A stretch of 64,000 nucleotides of DNA, taken from the NCBI GenBank assembly GCA_002197995.1, contig NGZR01000001.1, forward strand, positions 10,993,501 to 11,057,500, written 5' to 3'. This document shows, one piece after another, positions 44,635 to 54,135 of this stretch (positions within the stretch are counted from its first letter, which is position 1; every line of letters begins with the position of its first letter). Source of the stretch: Gaeumannomyces sp. JS-464. Taxonomy: Eukaryota; Ascomycota; Sordariomycetes; Magnaporthales; Magnaporthaceae. The position numbers and the translations under genes were made by a program. Under the pieces are notes generated by a model, which was not told the origin of the DNA, ran no database searches, and saw nothing but the letters and a program-made list of their open reading frames with translations.

Positions 44635-46370
44635 GGGGGGCAAGCGGCGAACGTGCGGAGAGCTTGGGACCGTGCTGGGATCTTGGGACCCGAGCAGCTG
44701 GATACCTTGTTTCATCCCGCCGCGATAGGGCAGAAAACAAAGACAGTTTATACTTTGCTGGGAGTGCTGCATTTCGGCCAGGTTTCAAGGGTGCTCTGAG
44801 GTGGAAATTAGTGGCGAGACACTGAGGGGAAGCAGATCGTTCCAGATCCTTGGGACGGCGAAGACGCAAGCAGGCGGGATGGGGAGGGCGTACTTTTGGC
44901 GCTACTGGGCTTAATTTGGGCGTCCGTCCATCACACAGATCCCCATGTCCACTTGCGGCTGAGCGATCGGGCGTCATTACCAATGGACAAGGCCATGCAC
45001 GAGGTCGATTGGGTTTGCTTTACAAACCCCAGGCACGGAAAGAGGCGGTTCACACCCACCACTACAACGTAGCGCGCCAAAGCTGCAGCCAAGTACGTGG
45101 CATAAAGCCACAACAAGCAGCCACCACAAATATTCTGCAGCTGACGCTAAACCGAAAGCCAGGTGGTTTGAACCTACAATGCTGGCCGCCCAAACCATTG
45201 CACAAAGGCCTCGCGAGTTGCCTGTGTGGGAAAGTTTATTATGTGCCTTTTTGTGGCTGAAAGGACGAAATTACGACGAGGAATTCCCGGCTGGCAGGTG
45301 CGCCTCCTGCAGCAAAACAACTCGCTTTGCTTTTTAAACCCACCCGCGCGCGCCTCTTTTGGGAGCCCTTATGCTGGGCTACCACGCCTGCTCTCGCCCG
45401 TTCTCCATGTACCAAAGGCAAGATCGAGCGGGCTGGGTGAAGGGGGTTTTGCGGGCAAAGCAGAGAGCTCTAGGATGAAAGATTTTGGAGGAAGGCCGGT
45501 CAGAGAACTGCTCCAGGACGGCACATGTGCGCTTGTGAGCGTGTGGGGCCGAAACTGATCCTCGGGTGCAGCTAGTGAAATAAATTAGCGCTAAAATTAG
45601 GCAATCCTGGCTCCCCGCGAAATAGCGTGAGCCTTGGCCTGTGCTCGGCTTGCGGTAGCCCCCTCCAGGAGGGCCAATAGGCTTGCGCGTTGCTCGTCCA
45701 AGCTGGCGCCTCCTCGTTTCGGGGCCCGGTGGTTCGGGGAGTGTGGAGTTGGTTCGCACGCGTGGCGGGCGGGGGAGCTTTCGTGTCCGCCTCTTTCGGG
45801 TCTGTTTGGCCTGCAGTCAGGGCTGAACTAGCCTTTAATAGCTGACCAATGAGGGTAATCAGGTGCTTCGGAGGGCTGCCCCGGCTGTAGTGCCCGCCAC
45901 CCCTTTGCCCTCCTCCAAGACTCGCCTCCCTTTCTTTCGCTGGTAAGGGTGGCGCCGGGAGACCTTTCTCGCCCGTTTTCCCCTCTTCGCAATCGACGGG
46001 GAATGCGGGACCTTCCCCCTTCGACGTGAGCGAGAGGGGGAAAAAAAAAAAGAGAGAGTTAACAGAGATAGATCCCAAGATTTGGGACAGCCCAAAACGG
46101 TGTGTTGCCACGGTGGCAGGATGCTGCTGCCACGGAATGGTGTCGGCCCTGATCGTCCGGGATTTGCCGCTTGCCGTTGGCTCCCCACGTCCGAAGAGGC
46201 TGCTGGATGGTGGACCTTAGTTTTGACGCGCTGAATTTGGAATCGGACCTTCGGCTGGTTGGTGGTAGTGCGGGCATCGAGAACTATGCGACGTCAAGTC
46301 ACTGCTGCCTCCAGAGGCCGACCGGCGGCCCGGCTCAGACCGGGAGGAGCGTCGTAGCGTCCCACAAGAC
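44635..46370. other. Intergenic region upstream of the rhodopsin-type gene
   Basis: About 1.7 kb of GC-balanced sequence without a supportable gene. It must contain the promoter of the minus-strand rhodopsin-type gene (just above 44634), but no TATA or CCAAT element is clear. A minus-strand open stretch at 46111-45572 (179 codons) is Gly/Pro/Arg-rich, lacks domain character, and was not accepted. Confidence 0.45.
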
Positions 46371-46545
46371 TTGAATACTACTCGGCAGCCTCAGCCAGAC
46401 CCTCAGCGGGCCATAGTCGCATGCCGCAGACTCGGCGTCCGACACCTCTGGATCGACGCCTATGCATCATCAGGACGACGTCTACGCCGGCTCCTCCGCA
46501 ACGCTGCCCATGCAAGACGTCGCCGTGGGCGTCCCCGGGCCCCAA
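46371..46545 (+). pseudogene. HET-domain fragment (heterokaryon incompatibility), frameshifted
   Basis: The plus strand reads Arg-Ala-Ile-Val-Ala-Cys-Arg-Arg-Leu-Gly-Val-Arg-His-Leu-Trp-Ile-Asp-Ala-Tyr. This is the core HET motif, in which homologues have Arg-Leu-Gly-x-Arg-Tyr-Leu-Trp-Ile-Asp-x-Leu-Cys-Ile. The following Gln-Asp-Asp appears about 6 bases later but in the next frame, so a one-base indel near 46460-46470 breaks it. Nothing upstream or downstream extends the domain clearly. HET proteins trigger cell death after fusion of incompatible hyphae; this is only a short decayed piece. Confidence 0.65.
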
Positions 46546-46726
46546 CCCCTTCGCTTGATCCTCTCTTTATTCTCCTCAGCCGGGCTTCTAGTTCGCCGTG
46601 GCGGACGCATCAGGGGCACCAGACCTGAGGTCCCTTCGCGTTTTCCGAGGTGGGCGTGATGGCCTCGCTGCCCTCGGCGGGCCCCAGCCCCGACATGACT
46701 CGATCACCTACCGCCGCGGGTCCTAG

Positions 46727-47518
46727 GAGGCGACTAACCACGTCCGGCGGCTCGCGCACCTTGAGGATGAGGTTTGCCGTTACTATGTGTACCCGATCGA
46801 GCACCATGTCCAGGCGGCGGATATCGACCAGCTGGTCACGCTGGAGCAAATACTCAACGGACAGGCTGAACCGATGTCGCCCGAGAGGGCGCGGTACGCC
46901 CTCGCGCTCATGCTCGCATCCTCATTTCTCCAGCTCCTGCATTCGCCCTGGCTCCCACACTCCTTCGTCAAGTCCAGCATCGTCTTCCAGACATGATCCA
47001 CCTCTTCAGGGCCCCTGACCCTATACCAGCCGGACGTCCGAGAGCTCGCCACCGCGTCGACCGTGCTGACAGTCAACCAGGGCTGCGATCCTTCCTCGTC
47101 AAAGTTGCCTGTCCCTTCAAGCTCCCTCAAACAGCTTGTGGTCCTGCTGCTCGAGGCCTTCTTCGCCACGCCGCTGCAGACGCCCGCGCTACCGGACGAG
47201 ATACCGCAGGAGATGCGCGACGAATTCTGGCTGGTTATGCAAGTCGCTGCGGCGGAGACGCTGCTCCCCCAACTCGAGGAGAAGACCGCGGCGAACTATG
47301 TGCCAGCGGTGCGGCGGTGCCCGGGTGGAAACATGTGCACGGCGCCGGACAAATGGAGGCAAGAGGTGCTGGCAGTGGGGGTCGGGCCACTGCAGAGCGC
47401 CACAGTATTTTGCGCGGCGTGTTGCTTCACCATGGCTTGTCGAATTGAGGGTGTCGCCGAGCGTCTGGAGGCGGCCGTGGCTAGCACCCCTGTGAATAAA
47501 CAGGATCATATGCGATAA
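46727..47518 (+). pseudogene. DUF7580-like fungal protein, C-terminal part, with in-frame stop
   Basis: One frame runs from after TAG 46724-46726 to TAA-type termination at about 47518, interrupted only by TGA at 46994-46996. The first part has Glu-Arg-Ala-Arg-Tyr-Ala-Leu-Ala-Leu-Met-Leu-Ala-Ser-Ser-Phe-Leu-Gln-Leu and His-Ser-Pro-Trp-Leu, then Ser-Ile-Val-Phe. The second has Leu-Leu-Leu-Glu-Ala-Phe-Phe-Ala-Thr-Pro-Leu and Tyr-Val-Pro-Ala-Val-Arg-Arg-Cys, then Trp-Arg-Gln-Glu-Val and a Pro-Leu-Gln end. This order resembles the DUF7580/prion-inhibition-associated family of Pezizomycotina, often found with HET-type genes. The TGA may replace Trp (TGG). No ATG start or N-terminal domain was found. 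Function of the family is not established. Confidence 0.5.
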
Positions 47519-48004
47519 TCATCCATCATGCACCTTGAGTGCGCAGTGTCGTTCGTCTTGGATTCGGGCTCTCCCGGGAGCTTACTGATCACCATCGCCC
47601 GGCCTGGGAAGAAAGCGGGGAGCAGCCATTCGGGTTACACAGTATGATGGTATTCAGGAATTGGGGTGGTTGGGTGGACGGTCCCCCTCCTTGGCGGAAC
47701 TGGCGGGCGCCTTGACATGCCGAAGATGTCACGATAACATCCTGGGGACCCTCCTCGAACCCTCCTCCAATCCACCGGCTTCTGGCAGCTAAGCAGATTT
47801 CGCGTGAGTTGACTAATCGCCCCGGGTTTTGGAATGCTCTGGCCCCTCCCTACAATGCCTTCTGTGTGGCATCTACTACTAACCATATATTAATACCATG
47901 TCTAGGGTCGCAGTGCTTGCATGCCAACTGTTCAAGCTGCTGCTCCTCGCATCCTACAGCAGTAACGGCAGTAACGTGAGGGTAAAAGCCAATCGGAAAA
48001 CAAC
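47519..48004. other. Intergenic sequence
   Basis: No gene was recognised. It should include the promoter of the GMC gene on the plus strand, but no element is clear. Composition is balanced. Confidence 0.5.
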
Positions 48005-48610
48005 ATGTTGCGCTTCTTTGTGCCCCTTGCGGTCTTGACGACCCTGCTGGGGGGCGGTTGGACTGTTGCGAAACCAATGAAGGCACACGCGAACGACAAA
48101 GCGACCTATGACTACGTGAGACGATCCTGCGAAGCTCTGTCGAGACAGGCACATCTTAGCTGACGTATCACACCGTATGGAAGATCGTTATCGGCGGCGG
48201 CACAGCGGGTGCCGCTTTAGCCACGCGTTTAAGCCAGGGCCTCCCCAGCGCGTCTATACTGCTTTTGGAAGCCGGACCCGCTGAATTAAAAAAACGACAC
48301 AATTACCATCCTAGGGTTTGAAGGCCGTTCCTAGGGTGGCCCATTCGACTGGAACCTTTCTATTGTTGCATAAATACACCTCGGTGGCTGTAAGGTTTCC
48401 CAGCCCCGAGGTAAGGTCCTCGGAGGCAGCTTGGCCTTAAACCTAATGCTGTGGGACCACGGCAGCCGCCAAAAGTACGACGCCTGGGAGGAGCTCGGGA
48501 ACCCGGGCTGGAACTGGAGCTTTATATACGCCGTTATGCTACTCGCGCATAATTTCACCAGATTCCCTGGCACTTACGGCGACGAGGGCGTAGCAGGGTT
48601 GGGAATTTAG
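48005..48610 (+). pseudogene. Secreted GMC-family oxidoreductase (FAD-dependent), N-terminal fragment, disrupted
   Basis: Exon 1 (48005-48115) gives a signal peptide (Met-Leu-Arg-Phe-Phe-Val-Pro-Leu-Ala-Val-Leu-Thr-Thr-Leu-Leu-Gly-Gly-Gly), then Tyr-Asp-Tyr. A 68-nt intron (48116-48183, GTGAGA...AAG) leads to Ile-Val-Ile-Gly-Gly-Gly-Thr-Ala-Gly, the FAD-binding Rossmann loop, and Leu-Leu-Leu-Glu-Ala-Gly. After a frameshift near 48290 the next frame has TAG codons at 48333 (Leu or Trp position) and about 48366. It then reads Pro-Arg-Gly-Lys-Val-Leu-Gly-Gly-Ser-x-Ala-Leu-Asn, the GMC signature 1, and Tyr-Asp-Ala-Trp-Glu-Glu-Leu-Gly-Asn-Pro-Gly-Trp-Asn-Trp. Similarity stops near 48592. About two thirds of the enzyme is missing, replaced by repeat sequence. 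Members oxidise alcohols, sugars or aryl alcohols outside the cell; the substrate here cannot be told. Confidence 0.85.
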
Positions 48611-48807
48611 TCAAAAGTCATTAGTTAAAGTCATAACTACGCGTAGTTAGTTAGTCATAGTTAAGCCTTTAACTAAACTATAACTAACTACAGAAGATTT
48701 TTAACTAACTACGGTGATTACCGTAGTTAATTTTTAGTTAATTTTGCATAAAATGAACAATTTGTACATAAAAAACCATTGTTGTTAATTTTTATTTAAT
48801 AATTTAT
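48599..48807. repeat. AT-rich palindromic segment between the GMC fragment and Fot C
   Basis: Dense inverted and direct copies of TAGTTA/TAACTA and AACTACGCGTAGTT (48637-48650, a perfect palindrome) fill 48620-48740. They mark the breakpoint where GMC coding similarity ends. No known element end was recognised. Confidence 0.5.
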
Positions 48808-48809
48808 TA

Positions 48810-50670
48810 ACGTGGTTTACAAGTAAGTGGATTAAACAAGCGAGTGGATTACCAACACCCGACCTCCGGTTAATCGACGCGCATGCTAACCTAACAACGC
48901 TAGGAATCCATTTAAACTATTCGGAACTGTATACATCGAACGTTTTTACTTTTTCTTAACAAATGCGCGCATTATATCCGGTTTTGCCGCACGTGCTATA
49001 TCGCTAACGAGTTATCGTCGCCCTTTTTTTTAACCCTTTTAATCGCGCATTTTTTACTATAGCTATCCATTTAGCTTTTCCTGGTTTAAGCCATTTCGTA
49101 TTTTTTCGATAGTATATAACCCTTTTTATCGAACACGTGTTTTTTTAACTTTCCGGCGTTTGCTTAATGCTTCGTTCGCTTTGCGTAGCGAAATAATTTC
49201 GGCTTTAAAAAGGGCTATTTAATGCATAATCGAACTCGTCCTTTTTGCAAACTAGTTTATAACCGTTAGCATAAGTGTTAAAAAGCTACTCCGGTAATTG
49301 GAAATTCGAGTTTTAATATATTTAAATTGCGAAATTGCTTTTTTAACTGTTCGAAGCGTTTTAAAAGTCCAAAATTCGGGGTCGTTTAAAAGCGTCCTCG
49401 GAAAAGTTAAAATTCGTAGTTTTACATTTAACTTTTCCAAAACCAAATCCAAATCGAAAAAAGCAAATCCAGCCTTTTAAAAACCTTTTCGAATATTTTT
49501 TTCGGTTATGGAATTAAAAAATGCCGTTTTAAACGCCGAAAGGAACTCGATTTTAATTACGTGGTTAACGTATAACCTTATTAAATTTTCGATTTATTAA
49601 CCGTACGCTTTTTTTAACGGGTTAAAACATTTAACGTTAAGCGGTTAAAAAAAGTAAAACGAATACGAAAGCATGCAAAACGTAATAATGTTATATTTTT
49701 AATAGTAAACCTCGAAATTCGTCGAATGGTGACTTTTATGCCCGTTTAGCATTAATAAACGATAAAAGCCTTTTATGCGCGATATTATGTGTTTATCGAA
49801 ATGCTAAATCCATTTTAAACCGAGCTCGTTTGTAATCCACCTGTTAGCATTTGTTAAAATAACCTAATCGCGTAAAAAGTCGGTTTTCGAATACTAATTG
49901 GCCAAATAGTACTGCCTTTTAACGATAATAAAAAAAGGGATCGCTTAGCTATAATAGTTAACCTTTTGGATAATTATAACCCATTTCCGGTTGTTAAGTT
50001 AAACTAGCTTTGCTTTATTACGGCTTTTCGATATTGTAATAATTATAACGGCGGCGATTATACTTATAAAAAAGCCGGTTTTGTTAAAATTGTAAATATA
50101 GTTATTTAAAATGCTATATTTGGTTATAATGTTCCGTATAAGGTTAAATTACGCAAAAACGAGTTTGGGATTTTCGCATTTGGCTTTTTAATAATCGTAC
50201 TTTCGAATTTAGCGCGTACCGAGCTTTGCGCGGCGTTTAACGAAATTCGCGATTTAGTTTTTACCGACGGCGCTCGCGTTACGTTCGGTAAACAATCGGT
50301 TAGCTATATTTTTAATACTAAAAGGCCGGGGAGGGAATGCTCGCAAATCCAGTTTAAATATATATTTAACAAGCACTTTTTTTTCGGATTTCGTTAATTT
50401 TCGTAATTTGGGCATGCTATTGCGTCGAGCAAATTAGCCGCTTTTGCGCCGGGCAAAAGTAAAATAGTTAACCGCGTAAATTTTAGCGGCATTCCAAACG
50501 TTTAACTTTGCATTCGAATTAATAGTTTAAAAGGTTAAAATAATTTTGCTTTCGTTATTTATGTTTATTATTATTTATTGTGGAAATATTCGTAAATAAA
50601 GTTTAATTAACGCGTGAACGCGTGTTGGTAATTTACTCGTTTGTTTAATCCATTTACTTGTAAACCACGT
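48810..50670 (-). mobile_element. Fot1/pogo-type DNA transposon, copy C (1861 bp)
   Basis: TA duplications at 48808-48809 and 50671-50672. Both ends start ACGTGGTTTACAAGTAA and carry two 17-bp units with the core GTGGATT (left) or its transition variants (right). The transposase is on the minus strand. This is the repeat nearest to the right edge of the gene island. Confidence 0.9.
48917..50415 (-). pseudogene. Fot/pogo transposase, copy C
   Basis: Intact ATG at 50415, then Met-Pro-Lys-Leu-Arg-Lys-Leu-Thr-Lys and the shared DNA-binding region (Tyr-Ile-Phe-Lys-Leu-Asp). The C-terminal Ala-Asn-Glu-Ala-Leu-Ser-Lys-Arg-Arg coil is readable near 49180-49140, and the frame ends at TAG 48917-48919. 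Compared with copies A and B it has more C/T and G/A substitutions and several stops. Confidence 0.85.
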
Positions 50671-50679
50671 TAGTAAAAA

Positions 50680-50831
50680 TTATAATAAAAATAGTAATAA
50701 AAATAGTAATAAAAATAGTAATAAAAATAGTAATAAAAATAGTAATAAAAATAGTAATAAAAATAGTAATAAAAATAGTAATAAAAATAGTAATAAAAAT
50801 AGTAATAAAAATAGTAATAAAAATAGTAATA
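50680..50831 (+). repeat. 12-bp minisatellite, about 12 copies
   Basis: Uninterrupted tandem copies of AATAAAAATAGT. The array starts within 10 bp of the TA duplication of Fot C. Units are identical, so the array is recent or is kept homogeneous. Confidence 0.95.
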
Positions 50832-50929
50832 ATTACAATTATAAAATAAATATAATAAAAATTAAATTTAAATTGTTAATTAATTAATACCTTTATTCGA
50901 ATCGCTATTTTCGTTAAAAGATTCTTTTT

Positions 50930-52235
50930 GTTATTGTAATTCTTTTTTTGCAAAACCGATAAATCGGTTATATTTTAGCTTTTTAATAATAATACTTTAC
51001 AAGTAGTATCCAAATGCAATTTATTACGGCTAAAAGTTATAATATTAATTGCTGTAAAAAATAACTTTTTATAACAGCTAAAGTAGCCGGAATTAATAAA
51101 TATCTTTTAATTAAAATGCTTAATATTGGAAATCGTTTTGCATTATTATTTTAATATAATAAAATATCCTCGTTTTTATATATATATTTTTATTTAAATA
51201 TATTAAATATTTTTTATCTTTTTGCTTTTTTTTCCCTTTAAATAATTCGGAATCCAAATCGCTATTATTATTATTTTTATTAGTTTTATCGTAAAAACGA
51301 GTATTTAATTTGTCGAACGAATTTATTATATTTATATTTGGATATATTTCATTTTTTTTAGTTTTATATATTCGTATTTTATAAGGTTTTTTACATCGTT
51401 TTCCATATTTAAATAAAAATTAAGTAATTCGTGCGTTTTAAAATGCGATAATTTATATCGAAACGAGCCGGATGCGGACCGCACCCGGAAACGAGTTTAA
51501 AGGTTTTTACATGTATATAAAAACAGCAAAGGCACCGGGGTCTTTACAAACATAACGGCAGTATAACTAATAATAATTTATATCGAAAATTTAAAATTAT
51601 CGATAATAAATAAGGACGATATTTTTTAAATATATTAAAAGTTGGATTTTTAAAAAAATATTTATTTAATTTTTTTCCCAAATTCGATAGTAATTATATA
51701 AGCGTTATAATACTTATTATATATACGATTTAATCGATTTTTATTTTTAAAAACTAATATTAAATTTCGTAATTTTTTATAAATACGGTATATATATAAA
51801 AACGTTATATTTAACGTGGTATATATTTCGCTTTGCAATTTAACGGTTAGTTTAACAAATATTTCGAAAATCGAAATTAAATTATTTATAATTTTAAATT
51901 CGTTTTCCGTTAATATCGCTTTTTTATAATTTTTATTATTTGTATTTTTTCCCACGTAAATCGACGGATATTTTAATTTATAAAATGTTTTTAACATTAA
52001 AAATGTCGAATTTTAACGGGCATTATTATTTATTAAATTTCTTATTAATTTAAAGTTTTTTTTCCAATTTATTTTTATTTTTATATTTATTAATTCCTTT
52101 TGTTAAAAGCTTTTTTAATTCGTTATTATATTTTAAAATTGTTATAATTTTACGAATTTTAGCCGTTATATTATTATTTTCGTAATTATTAATATTATTT
52201 AAAAAATCGGGTAAAATATTTTTAGCAAACAAATT
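50930..52235 (-). pseudogene. hAT-type transposase remnant
   Basis: The minus strand at 52232-52050 and 51997-51662 is open. It reads a Glu-Asn-Glu-Phe-Lys-Ile-Ile-Asn-Asn-Leu-Ile-Ser-Ile-Phe-Glu-Ile-Phe-Val-Lys-Leu-Thr helix, followed by a Tyr-x-Thr-Leu-Asn pattern that matches the conserved hAT region. Near 51050-50980 a Phe-Ser-Arg-Asn-Lys-Leu-His-Leu-Asp-Thr-Thr stretch resembles the C-terminal end of hAT transposases. The sequence is extremely AT-rich. A 125-bp insertion (repeat at 51464-51572 plus a 16-bp duplication) splits it. Terminal repeats were not found. Confidence 0.6.
51464..51572 (-). repeat. Short interspersed repeat (about 110 bp), copy 1
   Basis: This GC-richer block inside the hAT remnant matches 56233-56346 in inverted orientation. 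It is flanked by a 16-bp direct repeat ATAATTTATATCGAAA at 51448-51463 and 51573-51588. It contains a hairpin-forming stretch CCGGATGCGGACCGCACCCGG-like (51468-51488). The class is unknown. Confidence 0.7.
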
Positions 52236-52237
52236 TA

Positions 52238-54094
52238 ACGTAGTTTAACAGCGAGTGGATTACCGCAGCGAATGGATTACTAATACGCGTTTACGCGATA
52301 ATTAAACTTTATTCGCAAATATTTCCATAGCAAATAATAGCAAAAATAAACGACGAAAACAAAGTTATTTTAACCTTTTATGCTATTAATTCGGATTTAA
52401 AGTTAAACGTTTAAAATGCCGCTAAAATTTACGCGGTTAACTATTTAACCTTTGCCCGGCGTAAAAGCGGCTAACTTGCTTAACGCGACATTATACCGAA
52501 ATTACGAAAATTAATAAAATCCGAAAAAAAAGCGTTTATTAAATACATATTTAAGCTGGATTTTCGCGCGTTTTTTCCCCGGCTTTTTAATATTAAAGCT
52601 ATAGCTAACCAACTGCTCGCCGAACGCGACGCGAGCACCGTTAATAAATCCTAAATCGAAAAGTTCGTTAAACGCCGCTCGGGACTCGGCACGCGTTAAA
52701 TTCGAAAATACGATTATTAAAAAGCCAAATGCCAAAATCCTAAACTCGTTTTTGCGTAATTCGACTTTATACGAAACATTATAACTAAATATAGCATTTT
52801 AAATAACGATATTTACAATTTCGACGAAACCAGCTTTCTTATAAGTATAATCGCCGCCGTTATAATTATTATAACATTAAAAGGCCGTGGTAAAGCAAAA
52901 CTGGTTTAATTTAGCAACCGGAAATGGGTTACAATTATTTAAAAGGTTAATTGTTACAATTAAGCGATTTTTTTTATTATCGTTAAAAGGCAATACCATT
53001 TAGCGAATTAGTATTTAAAAACCGACCTTTTACGCGATTAAATTATTTTAACGAATGTTAACGGGTGAATTACGAACAAGCTTAGTTTAAAATAAATCCA
53101 GCATTTCGATAAACATATAACATCGCGCATAAAAAGCCTTTATCGTTTATTAATGCTAAACGGGTATAAAAGCTACCATTCGACGGATTTCGAGCTTTAT
53201 TGCTAAAAATATAATATTATTACGTTTTGCATATTTCCGTATTCGTTTTACTTTTTTTAACCGTTTAACGTTAAATGCTTTAGCCCGTTAAAAAAGGCGT
53301 ACGGTTAATAAATCGAAAATTTAATAAAGTTATACGTTAACCACGTAATTAAAGTCGAGTTTTTTTCGGCGTTTAAAGCGGCATTTTTTAACTTTATAAC
53401 CGAAGGAAACATTCGAAAGGGTTTTTAAAAAGCTAGCTTTGTTTTTTTTTAATTCGAATTCGGTTTTGGAAAAGTTAAATGTAAAGTTATAAATTCCAAC
53501 TCTTTTAAAAAAGCTTTTAAATAACGCCGAATTTTAAACTTCCAAAACGCTTTAAACAATTAAAAACGCAATTTCGCAATCCGAACATATTAAAATTCGG
53601 ATTTCCAATTACTAAAGTAGTTTTCCGTTACTTATGCTATCGGTTATAAACTAATTAACGAAAAAGGTTAAAGCAATTATACATCGGGTTAACCTTTTAA
53701 AAAAAAAGTGCTTTAAATTACGAAAAGCGAACAAAGCGCTAAATAAACGCTAAAAAGCTAAAAAACGCGTGTTTAATAAAAAGGGTTACATATTATCGAA
53801 AAAGTACGAAATGCTTTAAACCAGGAAAAGCTAAATAGGTAATTATAATAAGAAATGCACGATTATAAAGGTTAAAAAAAAGGCGACGACGACTTGTCGG
53901 CGATATAGCATTTGCGGTAAAACTGGACATAATGCGCGCATTTGTTAAAAAGAAATAAAAACGTTCGATATATATAATTTCGAGTAATTTAAATGGATTT
54001 TTAGCGTTATTAGGTTAGCATGCGCGTTAATTAACCGGAAGTCGGGTATAAGTAATCCATTCGCTGCGGTAATCCACTCGCTGCTAAACTATGT
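52238..54094 (+). mobile_element. Fot1/pogo-type DNA transposon, copy D (1857 bp)
   Basis: TA duplications at 52236-52237 and 54095-54096. The ends start ACGTAGTTTA on the left and ACATAGTTTA on the right. They carry two 17-bp-spaced units, GCGAGTGGATTAC and GCGAATGGATTAC, identical at both ends. It abuts the hAT remnant on its left. Confidence 0.9.
52493..53987 (+). pseudogene. Fot/pogo transposase, copy D
   Basis: The start ATG is changed to ATA at 52493. The DNA-binding region (Pro-Lys-Leu-Arg-Lys-Leu ... Tyr-Ile-Phe-Lys-Leu-Asp-Phe-Arg-Ala-Phe) is as in the other copies. The core has Asn-Phe-Asp-Glu-Thr-Ser-Phe near 52817-52837 and Leu-Asn-Gly-Tyr-Lys-Ser-Tyr near 53158. The C-terminal Arg/Lys-rich coil lies near 53700-53790, and the frame ends at TAA 53985-53987. 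Several stops are present. Confidence 0.85.
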
Positions 54095-54135
54095 TAATAT
54101 ATAAGCTGTATAACTAATATTATAAAAATTACTTT

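Noticed and set aside
45572..46111. 179-codon minus-strand frame
   Set aside because: Gly/Pro/Arg-rich without hydrophobic core, signal or family motif; no splice partners found.
50680..50831. CRISPR-like array
   Set aside because: The units are contiguous 12-mers without spacers in a eukaryotic genome; a minisatellite explains it.
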